The notes under the pieces are model-generated. The model saw only the letters and a program-made list of their open reading frames with translations, searched no databases and was not told where the DNA came from. Shown here in pieces: positions 5,970-10,781 of a stretch of DNA of 10,781 nucleotides (position 1 is its first letter; each line of letters begins with the position of its first letter). The position numbers and the translations under genes were made by a program. Source of the stretch: DRGT01 sp022567895 (lineage in GTDB: Archaea; Thermoproteota; Nitrososphaeria; Nitrososphaerales; Nitrosopumilaceae). The stretch lies in NCBI GenBank assembly GCA_022567895.1, contig JADFGC010000042.1, positions 1 to 10,781 of the forward strand. Direction: 5' to 3'.

Positions 5970-7292
5970 ATGACCAAGTCCTCAAACAGAAAATCTTACG
6001 ATAGTGTTTTTTCAAAACTAAAAGACCATAACGAGTGGTTTGAAAATTTAATTCCGTTGATCGCTAGTGAGAACGTTCCTAGTCCCGCTGTTCGTGAGGC
6101 AATAATTTCTGACTTTGGAAATCGTTACGCAGAGGGTTGGCCTGGTGAGCGAGTCTATGCTGGTTGTGTGTACATTGATGATGTAGAGTTTGAATGCATG
6201 AGGCTTGCAAAAAAATTATTCAAAGCAGAGTTTGCAGATGTAAGACCAATTTCTGGAGTTATAGCCAATCTTGCCATCTATTCAGCATTTTCTAATCCTG
6301 GAGACATTATGCTTGCTCCATCTATTCCTGCAGGAGGACATATTTCTCATGGAAAAAAGGAACATTCTGGGACTGCAGGTCTTGTACATGGATTAGAGAT
6401 TGAGTTCTATCCATTTGATGCTGAAGAAATGACAATTGATGTAGATAAAACAAAGAAGAAAGTTGAAGAGCTAAAGAAAGCAGGGCGTTTACCAAAAATT
6501 GCTATGTTTGGTGGTTCATTATTCTTGTTCCCACATCCTGTAAAAGAGCTAGCAAGTTTTCTAAAAAATCATGGAATGCACATCAATTATGATGCAGCTC
6601 ATGTCGCTGGATTAATTGCTGGTGGGCAATTCCAAGATCCAATAAGAGAAGGAACAGATACTATGACAATGAGTACCCACAAAACATTGTTTGGTCCACA
6701 AGGAGGACTTGTGTTAGGTTCTGAAAAACATGCAGAGGTCATCAAGAAAGCAATCTTTCCGGGACTTACAAGTAGCCATCACATTCATCATATGGCTGCA
6801 AAGGCAATAACTTTTGCAGAGGTATTAGAGTTTGGAAAAGATTATGCAAAAGATGTTATCAAAAATGCAAAAGCATTTGGAGAATATCTTAATGATTTTG
6901 GCTTCAAGGTACTTGGAGAAAAAAGAGGTTTTACAAAATCTCATCAAATAGCTGTAAATGTTTTAGATTATTCTGATGGTGGAAAAGTTGAAGCAGATTT
7001 AGAAAGGGCCAACATAATTGTAAACAGACAACTCATTCCAGGAGATATCAAAGCTGGTCGAAATTACTTCCATCCTGGAGGAATTAGATTAGGCGTCTCG
7101 GAAATTACAAGACTTGGAATGAAAAAATCTGAGATGAAAGAAATTGCATCGTTTATCAAGCAAGTAGTGATTGATAAAAAAGATCCAAAGATAATTCTAC
7201 CAAAAATAGAATCATTTAGAAAAGACTTTCAAAAAGTGCATTATTGTTTTGATAAAAAACTTGGTGCTTACGAGTACGTAAAGTTACGATAA
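5970..7292 (+). CDS. glyA: Serine hydroxymethyltransferase
   Basis: A PLP enzyme of fold type I that splits serine into glycine and a one-carbon unit passed to a pterin carrier; cytosolic. In the 440-residue protein the substrate loop IASEN is at 31-35, NRYAEG at 51-56 is followed by a PGERVYAG segment, DAAH has D208 (contacts the PLP ring nitrogen) and H211 (stacks on the ring), and STHKT carries the Schiff-base lysine K238, followed by FGPQGG. The STHKT-FGPQGG form is archaeal in style, unlike the bacterial TTHKTLRGPRGG. Whether the carrier is folate or a methanopterin-like compound cannot be told. An in-frame GTG at 5934 would add 12 residues; I chose the ATG because family similarity as I know it begins near SYDSVF. 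It is convergent with the polymerase gene, with one base between stops. Confidence 0.95.
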   Translation: MTKSSNRKSYDSVFSKLKDHNEWFENLIPLIASENVPSPAVREAIISDFGNRYAEGWPGERVYAGCVYIDDVEFECMRLAKKLFKAEFADVRPISGVIANLAIYSAFSNPGDIMLAPSIPAGGHISHGKKEHSGTAGLVHGLEIEFYPFDAEEMTIDVDKTKKKVEELKKAGRLPKIAMFGGSLFLFPHPVKELASFLKNHGMHINYDAAHVAGLIAGGQFQDPIREGTDTMTMSTHKTLFGPQGGLVLGSEKHAEVIKKAIFPGLTSSHHIHHMAAKAITFAEVLEFGKDYAKDVIKNAKAFGEYLNDFGFKVLGEKRGFTKSHQIAVNVLDYSDGGKVEADLERANIIVNRQLIPGDIKAGRNYFHPGGIRLGVSEITRLGMKKSEMKEIASFIKQVVIDKKDPKIILPKIESFRKDFQKVHYCFDKKLGAYEYVKLR

Positions 7293-7293
7293 T

Positions 7294-10200
7294 TTAGCTG
7301 GCATAGTCTGTTAGTAAAGCTTGATCACCTTTACTTTTTCCAAAAACTAGATCAATTTCATCAGACAGGTTTTGGATTCGTCCTTTTTGGTATTTACTCA
7401 CATTGTATTTTTTTGAAAGACGTTTTGCTAGTTTAAGGTATTTTTCAACTGATGCTCTTGAAATTGTCTGAATCAACTTGTTACCACAAACACAGTGTTG
7501 CAAAAGTGGCATTCGTCTATAGCTTCTGCCACAAGCTGTACATCTGAAACTTTGTCTTGCATATGCTCTGAGATTTCCCATAATGTCAGGAATAAGATGA
7601 GTAGAAATTACATTTGAAATAATTTCATTTGTATCAACTGCATTAATTAGATCTGCATTTCTAATTTGCATGTCTAATTTATCCAACATAGATCCAAGAG
7701 TTGAATATGCGCTTCTAGGTTTTGATGTAGTAAGAGAAGAAGTGGAATGAGTGAAATTGTATCCGTAAAATTGTTCTTTTGTTTCCAGTCTTGATTTTAT
7801 AATTTCCACTGATGTTACATCGGATGCTTTTTGTTCTGATAGAGTAGATTCAAAAAATGAGAGTGGAAAATTGTTTGTCACTTCAAGATTATGAGCCTGT
7901 GGTTGTGATTCATGTGGCAGTACAAGTGGTTGAATAAGAAGTGGTGCATCCATTAATCCTCCAATGTTATTAGATAGGAATTGTCTTGAAAAATTTAGCA
8001 GGCTGTCCATTAACAACATTATAGAATCAGCATCACCATCTGCATCTCGTCTTTTCGCAGAATGCCAATTTGGAGTTGCAAAACAAACATGTGTGTTTGT
8101 ATAACCAATTATTCGTCCAACTATTCCAACAGACGTGTGGGGTGCTAATCCAATTATAAGATGGCCAATTAATTCTTCAATGTTTTTTACATTATAGAAT
8201 GGAGTTCTACCATAAAATTTTTCTAATTCAGTATCAATGTAATTGCAGATATCAACAAGATATTTCCCACTTTGAATTGGGACAATTACGTCTTGCATTC
8301 GAAGTTCTACAGTTTGATTTGGATCAGAAAGTGGTTCAGCGTTTTTGTCATGAGTATAGCCGAGCTCTTTTAGCTTTTCAATTGATGTTCCAATCCATTT
8401 TGGTTTAAAATGAGTCAAAGGAGAATTTGTTGCATCAAAGCGAACTGTTCCGTCTTTGAAAACAGTTAATCCAAAACCTTGTCTTATCAATCCTTTAGAA
8501 AGTGGTTCTGCAATTTTTTCTTGATTAATTAATTCTTTAACTCCTTTGAATGGCTCTTGTGCTCTAATTCCAATTTTTTTTTGTATTAACATTAGTTTCT
8601 TTTTTAGAGGAAATGGTTGGTAAGAGTGTGACGAGGTATTTTTTTTACATTTTTCACAAAATGTTGAGTTTAATGAAGCCCTACAAGTTGGACAGATGTG
8701 AGCTATTGATGTTTTCTCACCACAGTTTGAACATCTAATTCCAATTGATGGTTCATTACACTTTTTGCAAATTCTATTGTAAATTTTCGTATAGAAGTTT
8801 GGTTGATTAGATGCCTTTAACAAATCACGAGTTGCTCCTCCTTTTTCTCCAACTGGAAAAAGCACATGAACGGGTGGTTTCATTTGTCTAGGAGCTGCTT
8901 TTTCCGGTCTACCAATTCTAACTCCAATAGAAGTTGAGAATTTTTTTCGTAGAGTTATTCCAGATGTTTTAGAAATGTTTTCTAGAATTGAATACGAATC
9001 ATTATTTTTTATTGGTTCTCTAAATAGTAAATTAAAGAAAATTTTCGCTTCGTCTTCTTCAAGAATGACGCTGGTGTTTTGCATTTTATGAGGAACCCCA
9101 AGTTTTTCTAAAATTGGTTTACATGTAATTGGGTAGTGAATTGATTTTTCTTGAATGTCGGTTGGTAGTAAAATTTCACTAAATTCTTCTGCTGAGATTT
9201 GGTCCCAATAGTAAAGATATTTTGGATGTAGAGGAATTTTGAATTTTAAAGAAATTTCTAATGTTTCATCAAAAGTAGGTATTTTTTCAAGAAATTGTGT
9301 AATGTATTCATCCTGAAAATTTTTTTCTTTAATTATTTTTTTAAGTTCTTCAATCCAAAATTCTTCTACGTATCCTGATGGAATTAATTTTGCATTGTTT
9401 TCTAGAAAATCTCCAAATGAAATCAAAATATCTCCAAGATGAAGAATTTTTTCAATTTCGTTTTTGATTTTAAGTCCGTGTTGAATATCTTGGATTTTTA
9501 CTACATCACCATTTTTGAGTCTGACAATTGGTGTTTCAATTGAATCAACAAATGATACTGTCGCTCCTTTACTTGGAATGTTGATTTTGACTTGAGTGCC
9601 AACAGCTATTGTATGATCTAAAATTTCAGCAACTACTGGATGAAATCCCACAGCTGCAAATCCTGTATTACATGCACGGCCATATCTTAATCTAAATCCC
9701 CCAAGCTTGTTTGGCATTGATAAAACTGAACGTCCAGTGATTACCTCTCTCATTCTTTTTGTAGCTGCATCTTCTTCACCATCACCTGTTTGAACTGCTC
9801 CTTTGAGTTCGTTTAACCACTCCCAGTCATCTAGATTGTAAAGCTCAATTCGTTTCAAAAGTTTCTTGGAACGCCCAATTAGTCCGTCGTTTAGAACACG
9901 TAGTGCGCCGCCTCTTACACGATCGGTTTTGATTCTGGTCATTCCCTTATGGTTTACAACTTCGTATGGGTCAGTGTCTACTCCATCAAGCTCTACTGGA
10001 AGATTAGAAATTACTTTGACAATATCTTCATCTAAAACATGAAATTGAAAGCTGCTGGCTTCTCTTTCATAGATTCTTAGCTCTTCAACAAATCTTCCTG
10101 TTTCATCATCAAAAGAATTTGCTTGGTATTTTGAAAGCTCTACAGTTTTTCTAACATGATCAGCAATTAGCATAGTAACAGCAGATTCTGTTCCTCCTGC

Positions 10201-10677
10201 TGAACGCATTGGGCCAGCTATTGAGACAGAAAGGTATTCAGAACCATCTTTGTTTTTCTTGATTTTTACTGCAGAGATTCCCTGCAAAGGCGCAATTGTA
10301 ACGCCTTCTGTTACTATTGCAAGACCTACACGAACTGCAAGATCTAATCTTTCTTCTAAAGTAGAGTTTGGTTGAGAATATTCGCCTAAAGCTATGTGTT
10401 TTGATAAAATTAGTGCGGAGATCTCTTTTCCATGGATTTTAAGTAGTTTTCTTAATGGTTCTGCAATGTCAATGTCGTGCATTTTAGCAACACGGTCTGC
10501 TAAATCAAACGCAATCTTTGGTTCAATAATTCCAGAAGAATCTACAAGTGATGATTTTGCTTCTGCGGCTTTTTCAAAGATGTTATAGGTTTCTTTTGCT
10601 AATCCTGAATAGTAAACAACATAGTAATCTGGAACTTCCAGATCTTTAATTCTGAATAAAGCATCATTATGAGACAT
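7294..10677 (-). CDS. polC: DNA polymerase D large subunit DP2 (catalytic)
   Basis: The 1127-residue catalytic subunit of the archaeal replicative polymerase PolD, which works with the exonuclease subunit DP1 (not in this window). Near the N terminus is PMRSAGGTESAV; the double-psi barrel active site reads HSAKRRDADGDAD (from H872), with D880 and D882 matching the two catalytic aspartates of Pyrococcus DP2, followed by MLLMDSLLNFSR and a GGLMDAPL segment. Eight cysteines in four CxxC pairs (637, 640, 649, 652, 662, 665, 674, 677) form two zinc sites in the middle. A further site near the end uses C1046, C1049, C1062 and C1064. The C terminus, QALLTDYAS (from Q1119), resembles a PCNA-binding PIP box. 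It is shorter than euryarchaeal DP2, without an intein. No clear TATA box precedes the ATG; it probably shares a transcript with the gene upstream. Confidence 0.97.
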   Translation of the reverse strand: MSHNDALFRIKDLEVPDYYVVYYSGLAKETYNIFEKAAEAKSSLVDSSGIIEPKIAFDLADRVAKMHDIDIAEPLRKLLKIHGKEISALILSKHIALGEYSQPNSTLEERLDLAVRVGLAIVTEGVTIAPLQGISAVKIKKNKDGSEYLSVSIAGPMRSAGGTESAVTMLIADHVRKTVELSKYQANSFDDETGRFVEELRIYEREASSFQFHVLDEDIVKVISNLPVELDGVDTDPYEVVNHKGMTRIKTDRVRGGALRVLNDGLIGRSKKLLKRIELYNLDDWEWLNELKGAVQTGDGEEDAATKRMREVITGRSVLSMPNKLGGFRLRYGRACNTGFAAVGFHPVVAEILDHTIAVGTQVKINIPSKGATVSFVDSIETPIVRLKNGDVVKIQDIQHGLKIKNEIEKILHLGDILISFGDFLENNAKLIPSGYVEEFWIEELKKIIKEKNFQDEYITQFLEKIPTFDETLEISLKFKIPLHPKYLYYWDQISAEEFSEILLPTDIQEKSIHYPITCKPILEKLGVPHKMQNTSVILEEDEAKIFFNLLFREPIKNNDSYSILENISKTSGITLRKKFSTSIGVRIGRPEKAAPRQMKPPVHVLFPVGEKGGATRDLLKASNQPNFYTKIYNRICKKCNEPSIGIRCSNCGEKTSIAHICPTCRASLNSTFCEKCKKNTSSHSYQPFPLKKKLMLIQKKIGIRAQEPFKGVKELINQEKIAEPLSKGLIRQGFGLTVFKDGTVRFDATNSPLTHFKPKWIGTSIEKLKELGYTHDKNAEPLSDPNQTVELRMQDVIVPIQSGKYLVDICNYIDTELEKFYGRTPFYNVKNIEELIGHLIIGLAPHTSVGIVGRIIGYTNTHVCFATPNWHSAKRRDADGDADSIMLLMDSLLNFSRQFLSNNIGGLMDAPLLIQPLVLPHESQPQAHNLEVTNNFPLSFFESTLSEQKASDVTSVEIIKSRLETKEQFYGYNFTHSTSSLTTSKPRSAYSTLGSMLDKLDMQIRNADLINAVDTNEIISNVISTHLIPDIMGNLRAYARQSFRCTACGRSYRRMPLLQHCVCGNKLIQTISRASVEKYLKLAKRLSKKYNVSKYQKGRIQNLSDEIDLVFGKSKGDQALLTDYAS

Positions 10678-10685
10678 TATGATAT

Positions 10686-10781
10686 CTATCTCTTGGTGCT
10701 TTGAATTGCTTTTGCTATCTGTTCTAGTTTCTTAAGACTTCCACCTTTTTCTAAAAAGGTTCCAATTACTAAGGCATCGGC
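10686..10781 (-). CDS. 3' end of a TIM-barrel enzyme, probably GGGP synthase-like prenyltransferase (partial)
   Basis: An open frame enters from the right edge and ends at a TAG (10688-10686), giving 31 residues: an ADALVIGTFLEKGGSLKKLE segment, then a short helix and a basic end. The strand-loop-helix ADALVIGTFLEKGG followed by a Lys-rich helix is how the last phosphate-binding turn of (beta/alpha)8 barrels such as geranylgeranylglyceryl phosphate synthase ends. That enzyme makes the first ether bond of archaeal membrane lipids. The assignment rests on a very short tail and other phosphate-binding barrels are possible. Only eight bases separate its stop from the polymerase ATG, so the two are very likely cotranscribed. 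Its start and most of the gene lie beyond the window. Confidence 0.6.
   Translation of the reverse strand, partial: ADALVIGTFLEKGGSLKKLEQIAKAIQSTKR

Noticed and set aside
7294..10677. Possible intein in the polymerase gene
   Set aside because: DP2 is intein-bearing in some archaea, but here the protein is short, motifs run without interruption and no intein splice-junction motifs are seen.

Overview
The window reads as a stretch of an AT-rich archaeal chromosome, most probably from an ammonia-oxidising thaumarchaeon (Nitrososphaerota, Nitrosopumilus-like). The grounds are: the large subunit of the archaeal family D DNA polymerase, an archaeal GINS subunit, a group II chaperonin with a Gly-Met-rich tail, an archaeal-type SHMT, a small AN1 zinc finger protein, archaeal TATA boxes about 25-28 bases ahead of start codons, and no Shine-Dalgarno sequences. 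The lineage is an inference from protein style; nothing was searched.

Layout from left to right: a tRNA-Pro(GGG) gene (minus) diverges from a tiny Cys/His protein (plus). A short-chain dehydrogenase (minus) diverges from an AN1 zinc finger protein (plus). A three-helix membrane protein and a GINS subunit follow on the minus strand, the latter divergent from a type I glutamine synthetase (plus). Next come a second three-helix membrane protein and the thermosome subunit (both minus), the latter divergent from serine hydroxymethyltransferase (plus). The right-hand third is the PolD large subunit (minus), preceded within 10 bases by the 3' end of a further minus-strand gene that runs off the window and looks like a TIM-barrel prenyltransferase (GGGP synthase-like).

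Functionally the window is mostly housekeeping: DNA replication (GINS, PolD DP2), protein folding (thermosome), nitrogen assimilation (GlnA), one-carbon/glycine metabolism (GlyA), translation (tRNA-Pro) and probably lipid synthesis (the partial gene). Most genes appear to be single units with their own promoter. The genome is very compact: four convergent gene pairs meet with -4 to +1 bases between stop codons, and no gene-free stretch reaches 300 bases.

I see no mobile element, CRISPR array, intein, integration site or defence system, and nothing I would call a new multi-gene system. The points most worth a second look are the 5' end of glnA, where homology, promoters and start codons disagree, and the two small zinc-finger proteins.
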